DNA of 45,000 nt, taken from NCBI GenBank assembly GCA_016946835.1, contig JACVTC010000001.1, forward strand, positions 1,525,001 to 1,570,000, given 5' to 3'. The DNA is from Neocallimastix lanati (nom. inval.) (lineage: Eukaryota; Neocallimastigomycota; Neocallimastigomycetes; Neocallimastigales; Neocallimastigaceae). A model generated the notes under the pieces. That model was not told where the DNA came from. It did not search any database and worked only from the letters and a program-made list of their open reading frames with translations. Of this stretch, positions 25,780 to 36,897 are shown piece by piece. The first letter of the stretch is position 1. Every line of letters begins with the position of its first letter. A program made the translations under genes and the position numbers.

Positions 25780-26065
25780 CCAAAAATAGTAGAAAATGGG
25801 ATTCCTTAACGGGGTTCCAAAAAGAGTAGTAGAGAATGGGATTCCTTAACGGGGTTCCAAAAAAGAATAGTAGTAAATGGGATTCCTTAACGGTGTTCCA
25901 AAAATAGTAGTAGAAAATGGGATTCCTTAACGGGGTTCCAAAAATAGTAGTAGAAAATGGGATTCCTTAACGGGGTTCCAAAAATAGTAGTAGAAAATGG
26001 GATTCCTTAACGGGGTTCCAAAAATAGTAGTAGAAAATGGGATTCCTTAACGGGGTTCCAAAAAG
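25780..26065 (-). repeat. 40-bp minisatellite, seven copies, in the chromovirus leader
   Basis: The core GGGATTCCTTAACGGGGTTCC recurs at exact or near 40-bp spacing from about 25799 to 26061, joined by AAAAATAGTAGTAGAAAAT. The left copies differ slightly (GAGTAGTAGAGAAT, GGTGTTCC); the right four are nearly identical. It sits just downstream of the 5' LTR, where packaging or primer signals normally lie. Confidence 0.93.
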
Positions 26066-26110
26066 AGTAAAAGTGCAAAGGTATTGTGCTTAGTTTAGTG
26101 GTGTTTTTAT

Positions 26111-26715
26111 TGTAACGAATATTGGAATATCCGTGTTTTAAAGAGTGTAACACAATAGGTAAGCACTTTTTGATTAATAAGTAATTTGGTTTTTTAAAAT
26201 ATAGTTTTATTAATTAAGAAATTTAAAAATATTAATTATAAAGATTAACTATTGTAATATTTCGAATTACTTATTAATTAATTCAATAATTAATAAAAAC
26301 ACAATTTTTATAATCTTTTGGCTGCGAAATTCACTCCTATTTATAGTTTTTCAAAATTTAAATCCATAAAAATTTAAAACCATAAAATCATTAAAAAGTT
26401 TCATAAAAATTGATTATTTTCGGTTAAAAAGAATCTAAAAGAAATAATGATAAAAGATAAATTAAAATAGAATTTCTATCTGATTTGTTTCTATTAATTT
26501 CTAAGAATTTCTTTTGTTAATTTTTTACAGAAATTTATACAGAAACAAATACAGAAACAAATACAGAAATGAAGTATAAAAATTCTTTAAAATTTAAATG
26601 ATATAAAATTTTAGTAAAGGTGTGAGTCGAACCCTAGTGGTTCAGGCTGAGGTCATAGTGACTAACCACTATGCCAGCATTCTAATTTCTAATTTTTTTT
26701 TTAAGATTCGTTACA
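26111..26715 (-). repeat. Chromovirus 5' LTR
   Basis: 605 bp, matching 21535-22139 by eye over its whole length. It also carries the tRNA-like block (about 26619-26683, B-box GGGTTCGACTC and A-box TGGCATAGTGG on the minus strand). As the 5' LTR it should supply the promoter for the polyprotein. Confidence 0.95.
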
Positions 26716-28058
26716 GTAGATAACAAATTATTTTTAATGTTGTCAGCATAATATACCTTTGATAGTTCTAAAGAGTTGTTGTCAAAGGTTCCAATATATT
26801 TTCCAACTTTTTTAATTTTTTCGGATTTACCATTAGGATATGTGATTGATTTATTTTTTATATTTTTAGTGTTTTTTAATTTCCTAATTTCATTTGTTAA
26901 ATTTATAGGACATCCTGAATCAATTATCCATTCAGTTTTGTCATTTTCTTTGATAGATTGTGTAATATTATTTACCGTAATATTACCGGAGAATCCGATA
27001 TTTATATTTTCTTCTTCACTATCTTCACTATCAGTTGAATCTGATTCATTTTTAATGTTATTGCTATGAAATTTTGTATTCTTCCTACTTTTTTGCTTTC
27101 TGATATCATTTTTTCTTGGATTGTTTCTATTTTTATTCTTTCTTTTGACATTAAAGAAACATGTGTAGGTAGTATGTCCATCTTTTTGACATATATAGCA
27201 ATAATTTTCTTTATTTTTAATTTCATAATTTTTATTATTTGGTTTATTTATATTGGTTTTACTGACGGCATTCACCTGGTTCTTTAGATTTGGATTTTCT
27301 TCAATTCTTTTGATTTCTTTACATTTTTTAATAAATACTTCCATGGTAATAATTGAATTCTTCAAGTCACTAAAGGTTTTAAATTGGATTAAATTTATTG
27401 GATGGTTTCCAATTTTGACAAGTTCATCAGCGGCGAATAATATTTTGGTTTCTTCATCTAACGTTGACTTGCCCAGTTTATTAGCTTCCCTTTTGTGTGA
27501 TTCGAAGAGTGTATTTAAATTATTCAAATATAATTTATAATCATTATTTTCTATTTTTAATGTTTTAATTTTATATTCGATTTTATATAATTTTGATGGG
27601 CCTGACTGGTCAAATCTACTTTTCAGTTCTTCTATCATTTCATAAGCTGTTTGACAGTCAATGATAAATTTACTTGTTGGGTCGTCCAAACTGTTTTCAA
27701 TAATGGATTGAGTTGCGTTGTCTTCTTCATTTTGGATTTCTTCCATATTATTAGGATCAATTTTGACATTAATATATTAGATTAACTTTAAAGCTGTTAA
27801 ATGTCTTTTTAAAGCTTTAAACCACCTTGGAAAGTTTTCAGTAGTGAGCCCAAAATTTGTATAGTTAAACACGGATTTCTTGGTCATATCAATTATTACA
27901 GTGTTACTGATATTATTATTTTGCATTGTACTGACCTTAGGGATAGAAGATGTACTTTCTTCGTAATCTTGATTTGTTTCATTTATTTCATCTTTAGTAT
28001 TCTGTGATGATTGGGAACTATTTTCCTTTATGAAACCTTTTTTAGATTTTCCTCCCAT
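26716..28058 (-). pseudogene. Copia-B gag and protease, 5' part of the split element
   Basis: The upstream half of the Copia-B frame. It probably starts at MGGKSKKGF (28058); an ATG eight codons earlier (28082) is also in frame. Gag runs through YTNFGLTTENFPRWFKALKR and an in-frame TAA at 27777-27779, then continues in the same frame (DCQTAYEMIEELKSRFDQSG). The CCHC knuckle is CYICQKDGHTTYTC. A retropepsin-like segment has the DSG triplet in EWIIDSGCPINLTN. The frame is then cut by the chromovirus at 26715, just upstream of the GAG-pre-integrase domain. The single stop makes this copy defective unless it is read through. Confidence 0.88.
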
Positions 28059-28170
28059 CTTAAGAATTAAATATTTTAACAATTTTTAATAAAATTATAG
28101 TTTATTTTAAAGTAAATAAATTTAATATCTCCTTAAGGATTTATATATTCGAGTTGTCTCTTAGAGTCGA

Positions 28171-28185
28171 ATGAGACTCTTAATC
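28171..28185 (-). promoter_or_regulatory. Copia-B primer-binding site, tRNA-Lys(CUU) type
   Basis: On the minus strand GATTAAGAGTCTCAT follows the 5' LTR end with no spacer. It is identical to the sites of Copia-A and the non-coding element. On the plus strand the neighbouring LTR end, CAAGGTTGTGGATTC, also resembles the variable/T-arm part of a tRNA-Lys. Confidence 0.65.
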
Positions 28186-28452
28186 TGTTCAAGGTTGTGG
28201 ATTCAGAGAACACGAACAAGTATTACACCAAGTGTTTTAATATATATTTATTATATATATTTTTATTTATTTATTTATTTAGAAAAATGCATGTATCTTT
28301 ATTATTATAAAATCAACAAGAAAAAAAAATAATTTAATTCTAATTAAACTATAAAATAACTATATACAAAATAAGGTTATAATTAATGAGGCTTGTGTGG
28401 CATATTAGATAAGTTATGCATAATGTTCATATAACATTGCTAATATTTAACA
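28186..28452 (-). repeat. Copia-B 5' LTR
   Basis: 267 bp; on the minus strand it runs from TGTTAAATATTAGC to CCTTGAACA. It differs from the 3' LTR by three substitutions and one insertion of about 5 bp. Confidence 0.9.
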
Positions 28453-28649
<197 letters not shown>

Positions 28650-28845
28650 TGTTAGAATATGTGAAATGTATGAAAAATAAGCTTCAAATGTATTGAAACA
28701 TATTGTAATATAAATAATGTATAAGCCACAATGTATTAATATAAAAGCATTTAATTTAGAATAATTAAGTGCTAGTAACTCTTTATCATAAAATATATTA
28801 ATAAAATTGACATAATTATAAACCATAAATTCATAACTCTTAACA
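28650..28845 (+). repeat. 5' LTR of the non-coding element
   Basis: 196 bp. It differs from 30622-30817 at GTGCTAGTAAC / GTGCTTGTAAC and AACTCTTAACA / AACTTTTAACA. Confidence 0.92.
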
Positions 28846-28860
28846 GATTAAGAGTCTCAT
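28846..28860 (+). promoter_or_regulatory. Primer-binding site of the non-coding element
   Basis: GATTAAGAGTCTCAT directly after the LTR, the same 15 bases as in Copia-A and Copia-B. Confidence 0.65.
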
Positions 28861-30610
28861 CTGACTCTTAAAAAGATTCATAGCAAAAGAATCTTTTGCC
28901 GGAAACAATATTATGCCAAAAAAAAAATATATATATATATATATAACTGAATTTTAAATTATGATAAAGGTTGCTCATTTTGTCAATTTTTAAGATGACT
29001 AATAAAACTGATAACTGATCAAAATGATCAAGAAAGAAAATTGAAGAAACTCGTAAAATATAAAACTGTTGATTAAAGAAATTATTTCAGGATAAGTAAA
29101 ACTCAAAAAAAAATATATATATATATATATATAAATATTTATTTAAAAGAAAAAACACGAATAACCGTATATAAAAGAAAATTATTATATCTTCATACTA
29201 GAGACTCTTAATTGAAATTATAATTTGATATTTTAACAAATAAGCTTTTGGCTATTAGTAATATAATATCTATACATGAAGGAATCTACTATGTGATGGA
29301 CTATTTCCGCCCCATGAATATACAAAACATATTATTTAAAGTATAGTTATTTTAACGCATATTTATAAATATTAAACGCGTATATATAAATATAAACTAC
29401 AATAACGGAGGAGTCTATATGTCAGAGACCTCATATAAAATAATTAATATATAATATCCCAAATATTCAAGGGAAATATAATAGAATGGTAATTCCTAGG
29501 GTACATTCTAACAATAATAATATTATTAAACCTAGCGTGAAATAGGTTTAAATAAAAAAAATTATTTAATATAATCATAATACAAACCTTCGTGATGAGA
29601 GGTATAATAAAATAATAAATATAACCACGAGTTATATAAAAATAGATGATGTTTATCCATTTATAAACTATACTTATTTATTACAGAGTATTTAAAACTA
29701 TTAAATTTTATAATTAATATTTTAATGATGAGAAAATTCAAATATATAAAATCCTTTTTAGAAATTTGAATTTTAGGGGGAAAGTAGGCAAAATAAAATA
29801 CAAATTATAAAAATATAAAAGAAAATAAAAATATTAAAGAAAGGTCACTTAACTGATTCTTTGAGCTAATTATTTGAAAATAATATTTATCTTGAAATGA
29901 ATAAAATAGCCTAATAGCGAAAATTAACAAAAACTAACCTTTAAGAAAGAATAAACTGAAATAGTGAATGTCAATCAATTATGAAACAATTTATATTATT
30001 TATTAATAAGTTTAAATGACTAGAATAATATAATTAATTATAAATACAATCAATCTTAATACCCCAAGATTATGATTTATTAAATACACCAATATATAAT
30101 TAACAATTTATTTTAATAGTTATCGCTAAAACTACAAAGCGAACATATATAAAAGTTAACGCTAATCTATAAAGCGGATTATAATTATTAGTGATATAAA
30201 ACCCAATATATAAGAGGTATTCACACAAATTTCGATGGTATAATATCACCCTTCAAGAGAAAGGTTTCCATCATATATAAATGGTATATTTAAACCATAT
30301 AATTATTTTATATTAAAGATGACATAGATTCATCTAATATTTATTAAAGGTGTAAAAATATTAAATATTTAGTTTTAGGGGGAAATTATTAGATTATAAA
30401 AATATTTAAGAAATTATTTTAGCAATTTTTAAATTAAATTAAATAATTAATATAACATAAAAATATTTTATTCATGTAAAATTAAAGGTTAATTTAGGAT
30501 AGAAATATATATAACAGTTTAATAATATCAAGTTAATATTGTAAAATAGGATAATTTTATATACACATATTCACCAGTAAACCAATTTATTCATTACTGA
30601 ATAACTAGGT
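28861..30610 (+). other. Interior of the non-coding element
   Basis: AT-rich, with stops in all frames. Two extra polypurine blocks resembling the terminal one (TTTTAGGGGGAAA) occur near 29771-29784 and 30371-30384. No microsatellite of note. It may carry a packaging signal, but none can be identified from sequence alone. Confidence 0.6.
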
Positions 30611-30621
30611 TTAAGGGGGAA
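30611..30621 (+). promoter_or_regulatory. Polypurine tract of the non-coding element
   Basis: TTAAGGGGGAA immediately precedes the 3' LTR; compare GTAGGGGGAA in Copia-B. Confidence 0.75.
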
Positions 30622-30817
30622 TGTTAGAATATGTGAAATGTATGAAAAATAAGCTTCAAATGTATTGAAACATATTGTAATATAAATAATGTATAAGCCA
30701 CAATGTATTAATATAAAAGCATTTAATTTAGAATAATTAAGTGCTTGTAACTCTTTATCATAAAATATATTAATAAAATTGACATAATTATAAACCATAA
30801 ATTCATAACTTTTAACA
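30622..30817 (+). repeat. 3' LTR of the non-coding element
   Basis: 196 bp, with two substitutions relative to 28650-28845. Confidence 0.92.
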
Positions 30818-31110
<293 letters not shown>

Positions 31111-32600
31111 ATCAAATTTGATATATCTATCATTATTGATAATATTATTAATTGAATTATTATTAATTACATTTTCATTAATATTATTTATTATTATTAT
31201 CTTTATCATTATTACTGTTTCCTATGTTATTATTATCCTTAATATTATTATTATTTATTGAACTATTATTTCGATCTAATTTTAAAAATTTCCGGTTTCG
31301 TAATATGTATAAAATATTATTATTACCATTATTATCATCGTTTTTTTTTTTTTATTAGTTTCTAAATTATAATTATTTCCAATTATATTGTTACTATCAT
31401 TGTTATTATTTAAACTAATGTTACTACTGTTTTTAAAGTATCTTTTTGGATTAGATAGTGATGGATATTTTCGTCTCAACTACGCAATAATTGCATCATA
31501 ATTATTATTCCATGTTGCTGAAGTTATTATAAGGGAAGTGGCAATTTGATTATTAGAAATTTTTCTTCTTTCATTATTCAGTTTTTTTGTGAATTAAATT
31601 AATTTAAGTAATTTGGATCTTGTTTTATTTTAGCTAAGTTTGTACAATCCTTAATATGATGATCAAGTTGATTGTAGAAATAACAAATTTTTATTTGTAA
31701 GTGTTGTATTCTATCAGTAAGTTCCTCCGTTCCATTATTATTTTGAATTAATTTTTATTATTCTTGTAATTATTATTATTATTTCTATTGCTTATTGTTA
31801 TTTATATTATTATGTTGGTTATTATTTCCAATATTATTATAATTATTTGGGACTTAATAATTAATCCTGAGTATAAAATTAGAAGGTATATTCATGGTAG
31901 TAATATTATTAAAGATCCTAATATTCATAATTTCTAATCCATGAATTATTTGAATTATTAATAGGAGGAATAATAGATTGGTTAATATGTGAATAATTAT
32001 TATAATTATTGTATAAATTTCTTTTATTTCTCCTAATATTTCTATTATAGTGAGATTTCGGTAATATTTTCTCATATTTTTCGGATTTTTATAACAGGAT
32101 TCACATTCTTCCATAGCTATCTTAATGTAAATTTGTATTCTTGATTAAAGGGCATTTTCATAATCTATAACAGAAATAAATGCTCTTTTCTCTGTTTCCA
32201 AGAGATCATATAAATCCAAGTACCTAGTATTAAAGTCCTATACTGTTTCACATAGTTCAATAATAATACCCCTTAATTGTCTTAATTTATTATCTTTTTT
32301 GGTTTTCTCTCCAATATTTCTTCCTCACCAATTTAATACATTCGTCCAGTGTAAGAGGTCTGTTGACTTTTGCTTCCTTTTCCTTTAGAACTCTTACAAT
32401 ATCATCTTCAGTAGCGGCAATAATATAACAAAATTTATTTTCTTCAGTAGTAATATCTCCTCTTTTGAACTAGTCGTTAATTCTAAACTTCCAAATTTCT
32501 GCATCTCTACGAGATCCACCAATTCTTTGGAGAGTTTTAGTATCATGTCTGAAGTGGTACCTCTGAATCTACTACTACTGCTACTACTCATTTTGATTAT
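31111..32600 (-). pseudogene. Decayed LTR-retrotransposon gag
   Basis: On the minus strand it starts MSSSSSSRFRGTTSDM (32591), then shifts frame: one frame carries IGGSRRDAEIWKFRIND and, after an in-frame TAG, DITTEENKFCYIIAATEDD with VRPLTLDECI-like sequence. Further on, CYFYNQLDHHIKDC is a zinc knuckle in which the second Cys is Tyr and the Gly is Asp. Asn-rich linker fragments (NNNNDSNNIIGNNYN) follow and lead into the ATT/AAT array. Several stops and frameshifts make it dead. It is a Gag by pattern; gypsy rather than copia is likely but not proven. Confidence 0.6.
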
Positions 32601-33661
32601 TAAATCTTATTAATAACAACGCTTTTAAATTAAATTTATAATTTTTATATTTTAAAATAATATTTTTTTTTTTGAATCAATGTATTATTCGCTATAAAAC
32701 ACTAACTAAAAAAATAATATTTATTAATATTTTAAACTATTTAAATTGTAACACTTATTAACTCTATAATAAATTTTATCTAAATATATATATATATATA
32801 TACATATATCTTTTTTTATATACAACTACTAATTATAACTATTATAACTAATATTACTATTATTAATTATTATGATCAATCTAAATAAATTGAAGACTTA
32901 TTCGTTTATATTGTTGTCCGCATTCCCAGTTGTATTTTAAGTATTTTAATTTAAAAATTTAAATATAGGCATTATCAATAAAATTTATATAAAATAAATA
33001 AAAATATCTTATATAACACTCAATTATTATTGTTTCCAAACAAAACTAATACTAAAACAAAATCCTAAAATAAATAACTACACAAGTACATATCTCCAAT
33101 ATCTCCACCAATTTTTGATATGCGGGACTTTTATGTGCCATTAATTTTTACTTGATTAATTATCTTTTTATTAATATTAATATATTTTTTTATCCTAGAA
33201 AATTATCTAATCAACCTCAGTCTGATAATTCACATGAAGGATGGTTATTAATAGGATCATTTGCATATAAAAATTATAATTAAATAAAAATTAAATATAA
33301 AATAATAATATAACTAATAATATCAACTATATAAATTTAATTATAATATATATTATAATATATAGTAACTATTAATTATAATAAAATTATAAAAGCCAAA
33401 TATATTAAATTATTATAAATTATATTAAATAAAACAACTATTTTAATTAATATATTATAGAATATATATTAATATTTAATTCAAATAAGAAATTATTATA
33501 AAAATTATTATTAAGAAAAGATATAAATTTAATATTTAATAATTATTATTAAATATACTAATATGTTACTACACACATTAGTTTTATATCATCTTTCATA
33601 AATATCATCTGAACATTTAAATAATGATTAAACATATGATCATAGTAATAAAATTAATGAT
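32601..33661. other. AT-rich spacer, nothing recognised
   Basis: It contains an AT dinucleotide run (32782-32800) and long AT-rich stretches with stops in all frames. It could include the decayed 5' part of Copia-C, but no LTR, gag or integrase motif is seen. Confidence 0.55.
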
Positions 33662-35338
33662 ATGCATAAAATTATTGATATTTCTAATAAATCTATGGAT
33701 TATAGAAATTCTTCAAAAATTTTTAAAAATTCTGGCACATCCTTATATGAAATTACCAAAAATTTACTTGATTCATTAAATGTGCAAAATGATAATACTT
33801 TTAAAAATTATACTTCTAGTAAGGTTTCCAGTGATAACGTAATTTCTTATAGCTCTTATGATATTTATTCATATAACATCAATAATTCTAATACTCAAAA
33901 TTCATCTCAAACTAATATTAATATTTCTAGTAATTCCAATCTTAACAATTCAATCAATGCCACTAATAATCTGCAATATGTTGATAATTTGTACCAAGAT
34001 AATCAATCTCTTACTACAATAGCTCATAATATTATTAAATCTAATGACAATGAAATTATAGATGAAATAATGATTAATAACCATAAAGTTAATAATTCTC
34101 ATTCTTTACCTCCAAATTCTACTGATTCCAAAACAGTTATTCCTTCTACCCTTAAAACATTAAAAAGAAAGTTAATTACCTATGATATCTATACGATCAA
34201 ATCAATATACTCTGATTCTCCAAATAGCTATGATGTAGCAATTAGTTGCAACAATAAAAATCACTGGATTAGTGCCATTGAATTTGAAGTAAACAATTTA
34301 TATTCAAATAAGGTTATGGCTTTTGTTTCAAAAGTTCCTCCAGGCAAAAGCATTATTTCTACTAAATGGGTTTTTGCTACTAAAAAAGATAGTAATAATT
34401 TTATTTACAAATATAAGGCTTGTCTTGTTGCCAAATATTTCCGTCAAAAAATCGGGTATTGATTATGATCTTGCTTATTCCCCTCCTTTAAATGTTAATA
34501 GTCTCAAACTCATTTTTACATTATCCTCTGCTTTTCACTGGAACATCTTCCAACTTGATATAAAGGTTGATTATCTTAATGCTCCTCTCAACAAAAATAT
34601 TTACACCACCATTGAAAATATGTTAGAAAAATTCAATATAAACAATACTCGAAAAAGAAAAACACCTTGTACAGAAGACAATGATATATCTGAAAATAAA
34701 AAATCTTTCAATAAAACAATATAAAAAAGTGCAATTGGATCTCTAATTTATTTATCAAAATGTATAAGGCCAAAAATTTCTTTCCCCTTAAGTAAAATTT
34801 CAGAATGGAACAAAATAATAATCATTTTAAAATATATAAATAATACAAAAGATTATTAAATTAAATATGATGGAAAAGGATGTTAATTACATACACCGAT
34901 TCAGATTTCGCTGGCGATAAAATTGATGGAAAATCTAATTTAGGAGGTATTATTTTAATGAAAAAAAGTCCTATATGCTGGATATCTAAAAAGCAAACAT
35001 ATGTTGCCACTTCTACCGCAGAAGCTGAATATAGAACTACTTCAGAAAATGTCAAGAAAATGCTATGGTTTAGAAACATTATTAAAGAAGTATTAAATAA
35101 GAAATTAAATTTAACGATCTATACTGATAATCAAACAAGTAAATGTATAATGGAAAATGGTGAAATTAATACTAAATTAAAACATATAGATGTCAGATAT
35201 AATTTTAATAGAAATAATATATTAAAGAAAAGAATAAATTTAAAATATGTAGACACGGAAAACATGCTAGCTGACATATTAACAAAATATTTAAATGGCG
35301 CAAAGATACTAAAATTTTCAAATAATATTTTTATATAA
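33662..35338 (+). pseudogene. Copia-C: broken Ty1/copia pol (RT fragment and RNase H)
   Basis: The first frame (33662-34462) has a Ser/Asn-rich linker, then the RT entrance: SYDVAISCNNKNHWISAIE, STKWVFATKK, ACLVAKYFRQK. A frameshift near 34455 leads to YDLAYSPPLNVNSLKL and FQLDIKVDYLN. The palm with the YVDD motif is missing: sequence jumps from IYTTI to LEKFNINNTRKRKTPC. After a stop (34721-34723) and another shift, RNase H is recognisable (TYTDSDFAGD, TSTAEAEYRTTSENV, IYTDNQTSKC, KYVDTENMLADILTKYL), ending with TAA at 35336-35338. It lacks gag, protease and integrase. It is related to, but clearly different from, Copia-A and Copia-B. Confidence 0.85.
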
Positions 35339-35348
35339 AAATCTCATT

Positions 35349-35590
35349 TGAGGGAGTGATAACTACTTAATAATTATATTATATATTTATTTATATTATA
35401 TATTTATTTACTATGTAATTTATTAAAGTGTATTTATGTTTTATGTAAATACTTTTATGTATAAATATATGTTAACATTTTGAATTATTTTGTGTAACTT
35501 ATATATATATTACAAATGTTTCATGTGATATACATTTTATATAAAAATATCATGAATGTACTATCTACTTAACCATAATACTTTTGTATT
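35349..35590 (+). repeat. Copia-C polypurine tract and probable start of its 3' LTR
   Basis: TTGAGGGAG (35348-35356) is a short polypurine tract 10 bases after the RNase H stop. TGATAACTAC at 35357 would be the LTR start. The LTR end is not visible and no second copy lies in the window. Confidence 0.4.
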
Positions 35591-35880
35591 ATTATATTAA
35601 ATAAATAAATAATAAATAATAAAAAATAAATAATAAATAATAAATAATAAATAATAATAAATAATAAATAATAAATAATAAATAATAAATAATAAATAAT
35701 AAATAATAAATAATAAATAATAAATAATAAATAATAAATAATAAATAATAAATAATAAATAATAAATATTAAATATTAAATATTAAATAATAAATAATAA
35801 ATAATAAATAATAAATAGTAAATAATAAATATTAAATATTAAATATTAAATATTAAATATTAAATAATATTAAAAATAAT
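35591..35880. repeat. (AAATAAT)n heptamer satellite
   Basis: A 7-bp unit AAATAAT repeats nearly perfectly from about 35605 to 35765, then continues with AAATATT variants to about 35880. Confidence 0.92.
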
Positions 35881-36297
35881 AAATATATATATATATTTTT
35901 TTTTTCGTGTAACTTTAAAGAAGAAAAATTTTAATCTATAGTATATTTTTATTTACAATATTTAATAAACTTTTTTTTTTTTCCTTATAATATATTTGAT
36001 TCAATGTTTTATTTACTTTTTCACTGTTTGAGTTAGTTTACAGAATGAGGGAATAATTTAAAATATAAATAAAATAATTATATGAAAATTAATTAATAAT
36101 TGTTATCATATATATTAAGGGGTTTTTTTTGTCTTTTAAAAGAAAAAATAAAAATAAAAAATATTTTAATAATAACTAGAATAAGAGTATCAAATAAGCA
36201 TACAAAAAATTAAACATTAAAATAAAGAATTATAATTTAAATTATATAAACTAAATCAGAGCAAATCAAAAAAAAAAAAAAAAAAAAAAAAAAAAAC

Positions 36298-36351
<54 letters not shown>

Positions 36352-36897
36352 TATACATAAACAAATAATTTATATTGAGTATTATTTTTTTTAGATTATA
36401 TTTTTAACAAAATAATTTAATTAGCTATATGATATTATAAAATCTTCAATATATATTCGTTTTTTAGTAAATCAGGAAATATTAATTTAAAACTAAAGAT
36501 TTTTAATATTTATTTTCAAATTATATTTTTAATGATAACTCAAATTAATTTATTCAAATTAAATATTAAAATAATATTTGAATATAACTAAAAAGAAATA
36601 ATATATATATATTTATGACTATAACTATATATTATATTATTGAAATTCAAATTCTTTATTATTTTTATTATAAATATTTTTTACTCATTCATAAGAATTC
36701 GTTTTATTTTTTGAAAAAGTGTATATAGAAAATAATAATATAATTGCAATTTATGTGAGGATATAAATATATAATAATTTAAGAGAATAAAGAAGCTTTA
36801 TTATTTAAATTTATTATTTCTATTATTATAGATATTTTATTTATTTTAGATTATTTGATATTTAAAAAAAAATAATAGTAATTTATAATTATTAATA
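35881..36897. other. AT-rich upstream region of the RhoGEF gene
   Basis: No gene is seen. It contains an A-run (36269-36295) followed by about 17 ATA units (36298-36350). It should hold the promoter of the gene starting at 36898, but no distinct element can be named. Confidence 0.6.

Larger units (their letters stand above)
28650..30817 (+). mobile_element. Non-coding (TRIM/LARD-like) LTR retrotransposon
   Basis: 2168 bp. Two 196-bp LTRs (28650-28845 and 30622-30817) differ at only two bases. They begin TGTTAGAAT and end TTAACA. The tRNA-Lys-type primer-binding site GATTAAGAGTCTCAT is at 28846-28860 and the polypurine tract AAGGGGGAA at 30613-30621. The 1776-bp interior has no frame of useful length and no gag or pol similarity. 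The element is complete in cis signals but needs proteins from an autonomous copia element. ATTAT and ATT repeats abut both ends. Confidence 0.9.

Noticed and set aside
25780-26065. CRISPR array
   Set aside because: The spaced 21-bp core recurs with identical spacers, so this is a minisatellite; the genome is eukaryotic.
28165-28215. A tRNA-Lys(CUU) gene on the plus strand
   Set aside because: Only the anticodon-arm part fits; no D-arm or acceptor stem is present, and the position is exactly the primer-binding site of Copia-B.
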